A stretch of 64,000 nt of DNA from Gammaproteobacteria bacterium (lineage in GTDB: Bacteria; Pseudomonadota; Gammaproteobacteria; Steroidobacterales; Steroidobacteraceae), in assembly GCA_021323735.1 (NCBI GenBank), contig JAJPKM010000006.1, positions 82,679 through 146,678 of the forward strand, written 5' to 3'. The notes beneath the pieces were generated by a model. The model did no database searches. It worked only from the letters and a program-made list of their open reading frames with translations, and had not been told where the DNA came from. Of the stretch, positions 34,991 through 46,894 are shown one piece after another. Positions within the stretch are counted from its first letter, which is position 1. Each line of letters starts with the position of its first letter. A program made the translations under genes and the position numbers.

Positions 34991-35974
34991 ATGGACCCGG
35001 CGACGGATTTTGGCATCATCGTGCGAAGCCCAGGCCCACCTGAGGCGCTGGAATGGAGTGAACTTCAGACCGCGGCGCCGGGCCCCGGCGAGGTGCGCCT
35101 GGTGCAGCGCGCGATCGGCGTGAATTTCATCGACACCTACTACCGCAAGGGCCTGTATTCCTGGCCAAGCAGCCCGTTGATTCCGGGCGGCGAGGCTGCG
35201 GGAGTCGTCGAAGCGGTGGGCGAGGGCAGCGCGTTCCGGGTCGGCGATCGTGTGGCGTATACCATGCCGATCGGTGCGTATCGTACGCGTCGCGTGGTGC
35301 CCGCCGACCGGCTCGTCAAACTGCCGCAGACAATCGCCTTCGACGTAGCGGCAGCCCTGATGCTGAAAGGCCTCACCACTCAGTTCCTGCTAAATTCCTG
35401 CTACGAGGTCAAATCAAGCGACATCGTGCTGGTGCATGCCGCCGCCGGCGGGGTGGGCGTGTTGATGGGCCAATGGCTCAAGTCCCTGGGCGCAACCTCC
35501 ATCGGCACGGTGGGCTCGGCGGACAAGCGAGCCGTTGCCGAGGCGAACGGTTTCTCGCATGTCATCGATTATCGCGCGGAAGATTTTCCCGCGCGGGTGA
35601 ACGAGATTACCGGCGGCCGCGGCTGCGACGTGGTTTACGATTCGGTGGCGAACGACACGTGGCGGGGGTCGCTGAAGTGCTTGCGCAGGCGTGGCTTGTT
35701 CGTCTGTTTCGGCCAGTCATCGGGGCCCATCGCCGATTTCAAGATGTCCGACCTCGCCGCGGGCGGATCGCTGTATGCAACCCGGCCGACGCTGTTCGAC
35801 TACATCAAGACGGGCGAGGAACTTCAACACCGCGCCGCAGAACTGTTTGCCAAGATCGCCTCGGGGGCGGTGCGGGCGAACATCGGGCAGCGGCTAAGCT
35901 TGCGTGATGCTGCGCAGGCGCATCGGGACCTCGAGGCACGACGTACCACGGGCGCGACGATATTGCTGCCGTGA
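34991..35974 (+). CDS. qor: NADPH:quinone oxidoreductase (zinc-independent MDR family)
   Basis: The 327-residue protein belongs to the medium-chain reductase family: GVNFIDTYYRKGLYSWPSSP, PGGEAAGVVEAVGEG, the NADPH loop HAAAGGVGVLMGQWLKSLGA and the C-terminal RTTGATILLP. It lacks zinc-binding cysteines. It reduces quinones to semiquinones or acts on enals. Two possible starts exist; the ATG at 34991 has a GAGG ribosome site at good distance, better than the GTG at 34985 that overlaps the preceding stop. It is co-transcribed with the AruH-like gene. Confidence 0.88.
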   Translation: MDPATDFGIIVRSPGPPEALEWSELQTAAPGPGEVRLVQRAIGVNFIDTYYRKGLYSWPSSPLIPGGEAAGVVEAVGEGSAFRVGDRVAYTMPIGAYRTRRVVPADRLVKLPQTIAFDVAAALMLKGLTTQFLLNSCYEVKSSDIVLVHAAAGGVGVLMGQWLKSLGATSIGTVGSADKRAVAEANGFSHVIDYRAEDFPARVNEITGGRGCDVVYDSVANDTWRGSLKCLRRRGLFVCFGQSSGPIADFKMSDLAAGGSLYATRPTLFDYIKTGEELQHRAAELFAKIASGAVRANIGQRLSLRDAAQAHRDLEARRTTGATILLP

Positions 35975-36005
35975 TGCCGCAGCCCCGGTAGAGCCGGTAC
36001 GGCGG

Positions 36006-36488
36006 TCAGATTCCCAACGGCAGCGCGCTGGATTCCTTGATGACAGTCACCGCGACCGATGAATTGACCGATCGCACGCAGGGAATGCGCGATAAGTAGT
36101 CAAGATAGAACGCCTCGTAGGCCTTGATGTTCTTGGTGACGATTTTCAGCAGAAAGTCCCATTCGCCGGTCAGCGTGTAGCATTCGAGCACTTCGGCGCG
36201 ATCGCGAATGGCCGCCTCGAATTCGGCGAGTGCATCGCGGCCGGTCGTCGCCAGCTTGACGTGCGCGAAGATGGTTACATCCAGTCCCAGGGCGTTTCGA
36301 TCCAGCAATGCAACGCGTGCCTTGATCACGCCGTTTTGTTCGAGCTGCTGAATGCGCCGCCAGCAGGTGGTGGTGGACAGTTTGGTTTGTGCGGCCACTT
36401 CGGCCACCGACAGGGCGCCCTGCCTTTGTAGGATGTCCAGCAGCCGCAAATCTAGCCGGTCGATGGCCTGTCGGTTATTCTGTTCCAC
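36006..36488 (-). CDS. bkdR: Lrp/AsnC family regulator, probably BkdR
   Basis: The 160-residue protein has an Lrp-type helix-turn-helix (RLDLRLLDILQRQGALSVAEV, LSTTTCWRRIQQLEQNGVI) and the RAM/AsnC sensor domain (TLTGEWDFLLKIVTKNIKAYE). The GTG at 36488 has an AAAGGA ribosome site; an in-frame ATG at 36551 lies inside the divergent promoter region and is less likely. It faces the bkd operon across 92 bases, as in Pseudomonas, where the Lrp-type BkdR activates bkd in response to branched-chain amino acids. The regulator role is inferred from this position. Confidence 0.88.
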   Translation of the reverse strand: MEQNNRQAIDRLDLRLLDILQRQGALSVAEVAAQTKLSTTTCWRRIQQLEQNGVIKARVALLDRNALGLDVTIFAHVKLATTGRDALAEFEAAIRDRAEVLECYTLTGEWDFLLKIVTKNIKAYEAFYLDYLSRIPCVRSVNSSVAVTVIKESSALPLGI

Positions 36489-36580
36489 AAAATTCCTTTC
36501 TTTGGAATGAATATACCGGATTATTGGGCTGATCCCTAATGATTGCAACATCAGCCTTGCTGCGGACGTAAATTACCTGG

Positions 36581-37816
36581 ATGAGCAACAAATCCCGTCT
36601 GCATCTGCCGCACGTCCCGGCGCGTCCTGGTGAAACTCCGGACTTCAGCTACGTCCAGCAATCGCCCGCCGGCGCCGTGCCTAGGCCGGAGGTCAATACG
36701 CGCGCCCGGGACATGCTCTCTCTGTCGACCGATCTGGTGCGCGTACTGAATGATGACGGTCAGGCCGTGGGCCCCTGGCATCCGCATCTCGATGCCGCCG
36801 ACCTGCAGGTGGGCTTGCGGCACATGCTGCTCACGCGATTGTTCGATGATCGCATGCAGCGCATACAGCGCGCCGGCAAGATCTCCTTCTACATGCGCTC
36901 GCTGGGGGAGGAAGCGGTGTCGGTGGCCCAAGGCATGGCGCTGCGCCCCAGCGACATGTTATTCCCCGGCTATCGCAATCAGGGCTTGCAGGTCGTGCGC
37001 GGCATTCCGCTGGTCGATCTGATGTCTCAGCTGTTGTCCAACACCAACGACATGTGCAAAGGCCGGCAGCTGCCCGTCATGTATCACTCGCGGGCCAATA
37101 ATATTTTCTCGATTTCAGGCAACCTCGCGACGCAGTTTCCCCAAGCCGTGGGCTGGGCCATGGCCGCTGCCATCAAGGGTGAGGACAATGTGGCCGCGAC
37201 CTGGATCGGGGAGGGCAGCAGCGCCGAGGCCGATTTTCATCATGGCTTGTTGTTCGCTTCCGTGTACCAGGCGCCGGTGATTCTCAACGTGGTCAACAAT
37301 CAGTGGGCCATCTCCACCTTCCAGGGGTATGCCGGCGGAGAGCAACGTTCCTTCGCGGCCCGCGGACCCGGGTACGGCATGGCCGGCATTAGGGTCGACG
37401 GCAACGATTTCCTGGCCGTGTATGCGGTTACCCAATGGGCCGCGGAACGCGCCCGAACGGGCGGGGGGCCCACGCTGATCGAACTGGTGACGTATCGAGG
37501 CGCGGCGCACTCGACCAGCGACGATCCCGCGCGCTACCGCGCCAAAGACGATGCCGAGCACTGGCCCTTGGGCGATCCCATCCTGCGTCTGAAGGCTCAT
37601 TTGATCAAGATCGGTGAGTGGTCGGAGGAGCGCCACCAAGCGCTGAATGCTGAGCTGGAAGCGCTGGTCGCGTCCAGCTGGAAGGAAGCGGTGGCGTTCG
37701 GCACGATGACCGAAGGTCCGCGGCTGGATGCCGACACGATGTTCGAGGATGTGTTCAAGGAAATGCCGCGGCACTTGCAGCGGCAACAGGCCGCGCTGCG
37801 CCAGGAACGCAGCTGA
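36581..37816 (+). CDS. bkdA1: Branched-chain 2-oxoacid dehydrogenase E1 alpha subunit
   Basis: The 411-residue protein has the E1-alpha layout: a long N-terminal arm, FYMRSLGEEAVSVAQGMAL, FPGYRNQGLQVVRG, the thiamine diphosphate motif GEGSSAEADFHHGLLFASVYQAPVILNVVNNQ (GEG...NN over 30 residues) and YRGAAHSTSDDPARYR, the loop carrying the phosphorylation-type serines of mitochondrial homologues. With E1 beta it decarboxylates the keto acids of valine, leucine and isoleucine. First gene of the operon, divergent from bkdR; one-base overlap with the next gene. Confidence 0.94.
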   Translation: MSNKSRLHLPHVPARPGETPDFSYVQQSPAGAVPRPEVNTRARDMLSLSTDLVRVLNDDGQAVGPWHPHLDAADLQVGLRHMLLTRLFDDRMQRIQRAGKISFYMRSLGEEAVSVAQGMALRPSDMLFPGYRNQGLQVVRGIPLVDLMSQLLSNTNDMCKGRQLPVMYHSRANNIFSISGNLATQFPQAVGWAMAAAIKGEDNVAATWIGEGSSAEADFHHGLLFASVYQAPVILNVVNNQWAISTFQGYAGGEQRSFAARGPGYGMAGIRVDGNDFLAVYAVTQWAAERARTGGGPTLIELVTYRGAAHSTSDDPARYRAKDDAEHWPLGDPILRLKAHLIKIGEWSEERHQALNAELEALVASSWKEAVAFGTMTEGPRLDADTMFEDVFKEMPRHLQRQQAALRQERS

Positions 37817-38832
37817 TGGCCAGCATGAACATGATCCAGGCCCTGAACTCCGCCATGGACATCATGCTGGGGAAGGACCCTTCGGTGGTGCTGATGGGCG
37901 AGGACGTTGGCTATTTCGGCGGCGTGTTCCGCGCCACCGAAGGCCTGCAGCGCAAATACGGCGAGCACCGAGTCATCGATACGCCCATTGCGGAAGGCGG
38001 CATCGTGGCGGCCGCCATCGGCATGAGCGTCAATGGCCTGCGCCCCGTCGCCGAAATTCAATTTGCCGACTACATCTATCCGGGCTTCGATCAAATCGTC
38101 AGCGAGCTGGCGCGCATCCGCTATCGCAGCGCCGGCGATTTCTTCGCCCCCGTCACCATACGCACACCCTGCGGCGGGGGTATTCGCGGCGGCCAGACGC
38201 ATTCGCAGAGCCCGGAAGGCATATTCACGCATGTCAGCGGCATCAAAGTCGTGATGCCCTCCAATCCCTTCGATGCCAAAGGTTTATTGATCACCTGCAT
38301 CGAGGATGACGATCCGGTGGTGTTCTTCGAACCGAAGCGGCTGTACAACGGACCCTTCGACGGTGATCCGAACAAGCCCGCCGTGCCGTGGAGCGCGCAC
38401 GCCAAGGGGCAAGTCGATGAGGGCTACTACAAGGTCCCCTTGGGCAAGGCCGACGTCGTACGTGCCGGCGCCGCGGTGAGCATCATCACCTACGGCACCA
38501 TGGTGCATGTCGCGGCTGCCGCCGCCGCGGCGATGAATGTCGATGCCGAGATCATCGATCTTCGATCGCTGGTGCCGCTGGATGTGGACACCATTTGCAC
38601 TTCGGTCAAGAAGACCGGGCGCTGCGTCGTGGCGCATGAGGCCACTCGGTTCTCCGGGTTTGGTGCGGAAATTCTGTCGATCGTCCAAGAGGAATGTTTC
38701 TGGGACTTGGAGGCGCCCATCGCGCGCGTCACGGGCTGGGACACGCCTTATCCGCATGCGTTCGAATGGGAATATTTCCCTGGCCAAGCGCGTGTCCAAG
38801 CGGCTCTCAAGAGTGTGATGGAACCTGCATGA
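37816..38832 (+). CDS. bkdA2: Branched-chain 2-oxoacid dehydrogenase E1 beta subunit
   Basis: The 338-residue protein has the pyrimidine-binding and transketolase C-terminal domains of E1 beta: LMGEDVGYFGGVFRATEGLQ, EIQFADYIYPGFDQIVSELA, RTPCGGGIRGGQTHSQSPEG, IIDLRSLVPLDVDTI and HEATRFSGFGAEI. It forms the alpha2beta2 decarboxylase with BkdA1. The start ATG shares one base with the bkdA1 stop (TGATG), and its own stop overlaps the E2 start, so subunit stoichiometry is probably set by coupled translation. Confidence 0.95.
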   Translation: MASMNMIQALNSAMDIMLGKDPSVVLMGEDVGYFGGVFRATEGLQRKYGEHRVIDTPIAEGGIVAAAIGMSVNGLRPVAEIQFADYIYPGFDQIVSELARIRYRSAGDFFAPVTIRTPCGGGIRGGQTHSQSPEGIFTHVSGIKVVMPSNPFDAKGLLITCIEDDDPVVFFEPKRLYNGPFDGDPNKPAVPWSAHAKGQVDEGYYKVPLGKADVVRAGAAVSIITYGTMVHVAAAAAAAMNVDAEIIDLRSLVPLDVDTICTSVKKTGRCVVAHEATRFSGFGAEILSIVQEECFWDLEAPIARVTGWDTPYPHAFEWEYFPGQARVQAALKSVMEPA

Positions 38833-40115
38833 GCCAGTTCACCTTCAAGATGCCGGATTTGGGGGAAGGCACGGTGGATGCGGAGATCGTCGCCTGGCAC
38901 GCCAAACCGGGCGATGTCGTCACCGAAGACCAACTCATCGTTGAAGTCATGACGGACAAGGCTGCCGTGGAAGTGCCCGCGCCCGTGAGTGGACGGGTGG
39001 TATCCGTGACCGGCGCCCCCGGCGACAAGATCGCCGTCGGTTCGCCGCTGATCGTGTTCGAGACCTCAGAGAGCGTTGCGCCCGCGCCCGCCGCTCTGGC
39101 TGCGACATTGCAGCCGGCATCGCAGCCGGCCCCATCGCCACCGGCGACGGCCGCCCCCCAGAAGCCGGTACCGCCTAAGGCAGTGGCGGCCTCCGCGCAG
39201 ACCGTGGCCGCGGCTGCCCCGGCGAGTGCCGCTGTTTCTCCTCGCGTGGGTCGAGTGATGACCTCGCCGGCCAATCGGCGCCGGGCGCGCGAAGCCGGCA
39301 TCGATCTTTCCCGCGTGGTGGGTTCCGGCCCCGGGGGAAGAATTCTGCGAGCGGACCTCGAGTCAGGTGCATTGCGCGCCGCCGTGGCCAAGGCGGATAG
39401 TGCCGATACCACCGAGATCAAAGTCATCGGCCTGCGCCGTCTCATCGCCGAGCGGATGAGCGAAGCGAAACGCACCATTCCGCACTTTGCCTATGTCGAG
39501 GAAGTCGACGTCACCGAGCTCGAATCGCTGCGGACGCACCTGAATGACTCGCAGCCCAAGGGGTCGGACTCCATGAGCTACCTGCCCTTGGTGGTGATGG
39601 CGCTGACGCGTGTCCTGGAGTCATTTCCGCAATGCAACGTTTTGTACGATGCCGCGCGCGGCGTATTGATCCGGCATCGCGCCATGCATGTCGGCATTGC
39701 CACGCAGACGCCGGACGGATTGAAAGTCCCCGTGGTGCGTAACGCGCAGAGGCTGGGGTTATGGGAACTGGCGGCTGAAATCCGGCGCCTGGCCGAGCGC
39801 GCCCGCAGCAACAAGGCGACGCGTGAGGAACTGGCCGGATCGACCATCACCGTCACCAGCTTGGGAAAACTCGGTGGCATCGCCTCCACGCCCATCATCA
39901 ACGCGCCGGAGGTGGCCATCATCGGGCTCAACAAGGCCGTCGAGCGCCCGGTGGTGCATCAGGGTGCCGTGGCGGTGCGGCGAATCATGAACCTGTCCTC
40001 TTCGTTCGATCATCGCTTCGTGGACGGCTACGATGCCGCGGCGATGATCCAGGCATTGAAACAGCGGCTCGAACATCCAGCGACGATATTCATACCTACG
40101 GTGAAACTCTCATGA
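38829..40115 (+). CDS. bkdB: Branched-chain 2-oxoacid dehydrogenase E2, dihydrolipoyl acyltransferase
   Basis: The 428-residue protein has one lipoyl domain (VEVMTDKAAVEVPAP, lipoyl Lys44), an Ala/Pro linker (about 85-135), a peripheral subunit-binding domain (TSPANRRRAREAGIDLSRVVGSGPGGRI) and a CoA acyltransferase catalytic domain ending with FDHRFVDGYDAA (catalytic His and Asp). The ATG at 38829 overlaps the E1 beta stop. The E3 lipoamide dehydrogenase that completes the complex is absent; ilvE follows instead with a four-base overlap. E3 must come from elsewhere in the genome. Confidence 0.95.
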   Translation: MSQFTFKMPDLGEGTVDAEIVAWHAKPGDVVTEDQLIVEVMTDKAAVEVPAPVSGRVVSVTGAPGDKIAVGSPLIVFETSESVAPAPAALAATLQPASQPAPSPPATAAPQKPVPPKAVAASAQTVAAAAPASAAVSPRVGRVMTSPANRRRAREAGIDLSRVVGSGPGGRILRADLESGALRAAVAKADSADTTEIKVIGLRRLIAERMSEAKRTIPHFAYVEEVDVTELESLRTHLNDSQPKGSDSMSYLPLVVMALTRVLESFPQCNVLYDAARGVLIRHRAMHVGIATQTPDGLKVPVVRNAQRLGLWELAAEIRRLAERARSNKATREELAGSTITVTSLGKLGGIASTPIINAPEVAIIGLNKAVERPVVHQGAVAVRRIMNLSSSFDHRFVDGYDAAAMIQALKQRLEHPATIFIPTVKLS

Positions 40116-41116
40116 CGTCCCAACCTCAGCGACCCGCATTCGGCACCTTGCTCACCTCGCACATGGCGGTGGCCCACTACCGCAACGGCTGGAGCAAGAG
40201 CGAGATTCAGCCTGTCGGACCGATCGAAATCAGCCCGGCCGCGCACATGCTGCATTACTCCAGCACCTGTTTCGAAGGTTTCAAGGCGTTCCGCCGCGCC
40301 GACGGATCGGTGCATGTATTTCGCATGGATCGGCACATTCAGCGCCTGCAGCAAAGCACGCGCCAGCTGGTGCTGCCCGAGCCCGATCCGGCTCAAGTGG
40401 CGGACATGGTGCGTGCCGTGATCCAGCGCTGCCGCGACGCGGTGCCGGAAGCGCCGGGCGCGCTGTACCTGCGCCCGATTATTTTTGGCACCACGGCCAA
40501 CATCGGCGCGGCCACGACCCCCACGACCGAGGCTATGATGATCGTGCTGGCAAGTCCGGTGTGGGATTACTTTGCCGGCGGCGCGAAACCGCTGCGCATC
40601 CTCGTCGACGATCAGAACACCCGCTCGGCCGGCCACATGGGTGTGGTGAAGACCGGCGGCAACTATGCCGCAGCGCTGGCGCCCATCATGAATGCGCGCA
40701 CGAAATATCAGGCGGACCAGGTATTGTTCTGCCCGGGAGGCCAGGTGCAGGAAACCGGCGCTGCCAATTTCATCCTGATCCGCGAAGGTGAACTGCTCAC
40801 GCGCAGTCTCGACTCCACGTTTCTGCACGGCGTCACCCGAGATTCCTTGCTGACGCTGGCCCGCGATATGGGATATACCGTGTCGGAGCGCAAATTCGAT
40901 GTCCTCGAAATGCTCGACTGGGTGCGCAGCGGCGAGGCGGCGCTGTCGGGCACCGCGGCCGTGCTCACCGGAGTGGGCACGCTGATTTACAACGGCAAGG
41001 AACATCCGGTAGCCGATGGCCAGATGGGGCCGATTACCCGGAAACTGCGCGCGCAATTGATCGCGGTACAACAGGGCGACGCGCCGGATCGGCACGGCTG
41101 GTTGGAACGCGTCTAG
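40112..41116 (+). CDS. ilvE: Branched-chain amino acid aminotransferase
   Basis: The 334-residue protein is a fold-type IV aminotransferase: LHYSSTCFEGFKAFRRADG, FRMDRHIQRLQQST, YLRPIIFGTTANIG, GHMGVVKTGGNYAAALAP (PLP lysine), FCPGGQVQETGAANF and ALSGTAAVLTGVG. It interconverts Val, Leu and Ile with their keto acids, feeding the dehydrogenase coded just upstream. It is the last gene of the bkd operon and is coupled to bkdB by an ATGA overlap. The longer PLAT-type layout (class II eukaryote-like) fits better than the short E. coli IlvE. Confidence 0.93.
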   Translation: MTSQPQRPAFGTLLTSHMAVAHYRNGWSKSEIQPVGPIEISPAAHMLHYSSTCFEGFKAFRRADGSVHVFRMDRHIQRLQQSTRQLVLPEPDPAQVADMVRAVIQRCRDAVPEAPGALYLRPIIFGTTANIGAATTPTTEAMMIVLASPVWDYFAGGAKPLRILVDDQNTRSAGHMGVVKTGGNYAAALAPIMNARTKYQADQVLFCPGGQVQETGAANFILIREGELLTRSLDSTFLHGVTRDSLLTLARDMGYTVSERKFDVLEMLDWVRSGEAALSGTAAVLTGVGTLIYNGKEHPVADGQMGPITRKLRAQLIAVQQGDAPDRHGWLERV

Positions 41117-41132
41117 CAGACTTGGACGGCTT

Positions 41133-41153
41133 GCCGCCCAGGTCCTGGGCGGC
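41133..41153. terminator. Hairpin downstream of ilvE, possible terminator
   Basis: GCCGCCCAG-GTC-CTGGGCGGC is a perfect 9-base stem with a 3-base loop, 16 bases after the ilvE stop. No T-run follows on either strand, so it may stabilise the mRNA end or work with Rho rather than act as a classic terminator. Confidence 0.4.
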
Positions 41154-41234
41154 TACGTACCGGAGCGGTTACGACCGGAGCGGTTAAGGCCGGGGTGATT
41201 ACGGCAAGGGCGGCCACGACCCTAGCGGCCGACA
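41145..41234 (+). repeat. Imperfect 15-base tandem repeat, six units
   Basis: Six head-to-tail units with consensus near CCGGAGCGGTTACGA run from 41145 to 41234; units two and three are nearly identical, the outer ones diverged. The array fills the spacer between ilvE and the convergent acidic-protein gene and its first unit overlaps the hairpin arm. Confidence 0.65.
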
Positions 41235-41238
41235 CACC

Positions 41239-41565
41239 TCAGTATTCCTCGCGGTCCTCTTCGTCCTCGTCTAGATCGTCTTCGTCATCCTCATCGTCTT
41301 CATCTTCATCCCAGTCTTCGTCATCCTCGTCCTCATCGTCTTCGGCATCTTTCTCGTCCTTGGAACCTGACCAGCCTTCCGGCTCCTCGGTCAGTTCCAG
41401 ATCCAGCTCCGCCCAGTCGTCGACATCGAGCTCTTCCGTATCGCCATCGAGATGCTGAATCTCAACGGTTTCCCTGTCCTCATCCACTTTGAGAACCTGA
41501 AAGGTTTCGTCATTCTCCAAGTCGTCATACCACTGCCCGACGGTCGGTTCGTACTCTCTACCCAC
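41239..41565 (-). CDS. Small protein with extremely acidic Asp/Glu tail
   Basis: The 108-residue product has an N-terminal domain of about 65 residues (YEPTVGQWYDDLENDETFQVL, EIQHLDGDTEELDVDDWAELDLEL) and then about 40 residues that are nearly all Asp and Glu, ending REEY. The N-terminal part resembles the DUF6763 group of proteobacterial proteins. The GTG start at 41565 has an AAGGA ribosome site, supporting translation. Acidic tails of this kind can mimic nucleic acid or bind metals or basic proteins; no function is known. It is divergent from proB, 71 bases to the other start. Confidence 0.8.
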   Translation of the reverse strand: MGREYEPTVGQWYDDLENDETFQVLKVDEDRETVEIQHLDGDTEELDVDDWAELDLELTEEPEGWSGSKDEKDAEDDEDEDDEDWDEDEDDEDDEDDLDEDEEDREEY

Positions 41566-41654
41566 GGTTCGTCCTTATTTGAAGCTTGCGCTGGAATCAG
41601 GTCGTGAATATTAGGTGAGGCTACTCCGCTAAGTAAATGGCAATATCGGGTCCT

Positions 41655-42801
41655 ATGACCGCCGAAGACCGAAAACTTGCCGCTCGCCGGTTGACGGACG
41701 CAAAGCGTCTCGTGGTAAAAGTCGGCTCGAGCCTGTTGGTAGATAGCGACAAAGGCCGCCTCAATCGCGCCTGGCTGGAGAGCCTAGCGGCGGACGTGGC
41801 AGCCTGCCGCAAGCGCGGCCAGGAAGTGATTTTGGTCTCCTCCGGTGCCATCGCGCTGGGACGCCGCCATCTGGGGTTGGGCACCGGCAAGCTGAAACTC
41901 GAGGAGAGTCAGGCCGCCGCCGCCGTAGGTCAAATCCGACTCGCGCATGCCTACAAAGACCTGGGATCTGCACGAGATCACGGTGGCGCAAATTCTCTTG
42001 ACCCTGGGCGATACCGAGCAGCGCCGCCGTTATTTGAATGCGCGCGGCACGCTCAACACGCTGCTGTCGCTCGGTGCCGTGCCGGTGATCAATGAGAACG
42101 ATACGGTGGCGACGGCGGAAATCCGCTACGGCGACAACGATCGGCTGGCAGCTCGAGTGGCGCAGATGGTCGGCGCTGACTGCCTGGTCTTGCTGTCGGA
42201 TATCGATGGTCTGTACACCGCCGACCCGAATATCGACCCGGATGCTCAGTTCATTGCCCGAGTCTTGGATATCACGCCTGCCATCGAAGCCATGGCCGGC
42301 GGCTCCGGCAGCGATTTGGGCTCGGGAGGCATGCAGACGAAAATCGCCGCGGCCAAGATTGCCATGGCCGCAGGGTGCCATCTGTGCATCGCCCCGGGCA
42401 CCGTCGAACACCCGCTGCAGCGCATCGCCGACGGTGCACGCTGTACCTGGTTCATGCCCTCGTCCAATCCGGTGGCCACGCGCAAGCAATGGATTGCCGG
42501 CACTTTGCGGCCCGCGGGTGCGATCCATGCCGACGATGGTGCGGTTCGTGCGCTGATGAGCGGCAAAAGTCTGCTCCCCGCGGGTGTGACCCGGGCCGTC
42601 GGCCGGTTCGATCGGGGCGATACCGTGAGTATCGTCGGTCCCGACGGCACCGAGATCGGCCGCGGAATTTGTGCTTATTCGGACGTCGATGCGGCACGCA
42701 TCATCGGACGCAAGTCCGCGGACATCGAGAAAGTGCTGGGATTTCGCGGCCGCGAGGAGATCGTGCACCGCGATGACCTGGTGTTGCTGAGAATCCTTTG
42801 A
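41655..42801 (+). pseudogene. proB: Glutamate 5-kinase, interrupted by a +1 frameshift
   Basis: Residues from the ATG at 41655 (or 41637) read as the ProB N-terminus ([48 protein letters not shown]) and then lose the frame near 41961-41967. The next frame resumes at once with [53 protein letters not shown] and a complete C-terminal PUA domain to 42801. Dropping one base, for example one G of the GGG at 41963-41965, restores a full protein. No other decay is visible and proA downstream is intact, so a sequencing error or very recent mutation is likely; programmed shifting is less likely. Confidence 0.85.
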
Positions 42802-44057
42802 ACGGTGTCGCGGACCTGATGCAGAGCATGGGCCGATCTGCCCGGTCGGCGGCGCGCGTGCTGGCGTTCGCCTCCGCGGTTGACAAGGATCGGGCGCTGC
42901 TGGCGGCAGCTGCAGCGCTGCGAAGCTGTGCTTCGAAGATCCTGGCGGCCAACCAGGCCGATATCCGCGAGGCCGGCACCGGGCTGTCCGGTGCGCTGCT
43001 CGATCGGCTGCAGTTGAACGAAGTCCGTATCGAGACGATGGCCCGCGGGTTGGAGGATATCGCTCAGATGCGCGACCCCATCGGCGTTCGCTTGGCAGAA
43101 TGGTCGCGGCCCAATGGCATGGTGATCCAGCGGATCTGCGTTCCACTGGGCGTCATCGGCATCGTCTATGAAAGCCGGCCGAATGTTACCGCCGATGCGG
43201 GAGCGCTTTGCCTGAAATCCGGCAATGCCGTGATCCTGCGAGGTGGGTCGGAGAGCGCGCGCTCCAGCGCCGCCATACATGCCTGCCTGCAGGAGGGACT
43301 GGTGGTCGCCGGCTTGCCCCCGGCCTGCATTCAACTGGTTCCGACCGCCGATCGCGCCGCCGTGGGGCACATGCTGGCCGATATGACGGGTTTCATCGAT
43401 GTCATCGTGCCGCGCGGCGGAAAGAGCTTGATCTCGCGCGTGCAGAAGGAAGCACGGGTGCCGGTGATTGGACATCTCGAGGGCGTGTGCCATGTCTTCA
43501 TCGACCGCGGCGCGCAGCTTAAGATGGCCAAGCGCATTGTCGTGAACGCCAAAATGCGCCGCACCGGCGTCTGTGGGGCGGCGGAAACGCTGCTCATCGA
43601 TCGGGGCTGCGCCGCGACTCACCTGGCGCCGTTGGTGAAGACCCTGCTCGAGGTCGGCTGCGAGGTGCGCGGCGATGAGGCTGCGGCCGCGGCGGACGCG
43701 CGCGTGAAGGCGGCGAGCGAGCAGGACTGGTATTGCGAATATCTCGACGCCATCATCGCGGTACGCGTGGTCGATGACATTGCCGCGGCGATCGCTCACG
43801 TGGCGCGATATGGCTCCCAGCATACCGAGTGCATCGTCACCGATGACGCGGCAGCCGCGGAGCGGTTTCTCAAGGAGGTCGACAGCGCCATCGTGCTTCA
43901 TAATGCCTCTACGCAATTTGCCGACGGCGGGCAATTCGGCATGGGCGCCGAAATCGGCATCAGTACGGCCAAATTCCACGCACGCGGTCCGGTGGGTGTC
44001 GAGCAATTGACCAGCTATAAGTACGTGGTACGAGGCAGCGGACAGGTTCGCGACTAG
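42798..44057 (+). CDS. proA: Gamma-glutamyl phosphate reductase
   Basis: The 419-residue protein has the aldehyde dehydrogenase fold of Pro[38 protein letters not shown] in sections, [34 protein letters not shown], the catalytic Cys in [13 protein letters not shown], and the C-terminal [22 protein letters not shown]. It reduces gamma-glutamyl phosphate to the semialdehyde in proline synthesis. The start is TTG at 42798, overlapping the proB stop by four bases; later in-frame ATGs exist at 42819 and 42828. Coupling to proB suggests that loss of ProB translation could also lower ProA. Confidence 0.93.
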   Translation: MNGVADLMQSMGRSARSAARVLAFASAVDKDRALLAAAAALRSCASKILAANQADIREAGTGLSGALLDRLQLNEVRIETMARGLEDIAQMRDPIGVRLAEWSRPNGMVIQRICVPLGVIGIVYESRPNVTADAGALCLKSGNAVILRGGSESARSSAAIHACLQEGLVVAGLPPACIQLVPTADRAAVGHMLADMTGFIDVIVPRGGKSLISRVQKEARVPVIGHLEGVCHVFIDRGAQLKMAKRIVVNAKMRRTGVCGAAETLLIDRGCAATHLAPLVKTLLEVGCEVRGDEAAAAADARVKAASEQDWYCEYLDAIIAVRVVDDIAAAIAHVARYGSQHTECIVTDDAAAAERFLKEVDSAIVLHNASTQFADGGQFGMGAEIGISTAKFHARGPVGVEQLTSYKYVVRGSGQVRD

Positions 44058-44194
44058 GCTGTCTAAAGCATCCCCACGGCTCATGCCCAACTGGGACAGG
44101 CGCCTTCCCTGCGGCAGGCAATTCCCGCGTTCCGTTATGTAAATTTGTCGGTCGCCGCACAGATTTCAAAAGGGGCCGCTGGTGAAATACCACC

Positions 44195-46855
<2,661 letters not shown>

Positions 46856-46894
46856 GAGAGTCGGAGTATTCCCTAGACAGGCTGCTACCCACTC

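Noticed and set aside
42675..44090. Long minus-strand open frame opposite proA
   Set aside because: Shadow of proA; no motif and composition typical of antisense high-GC sequence.
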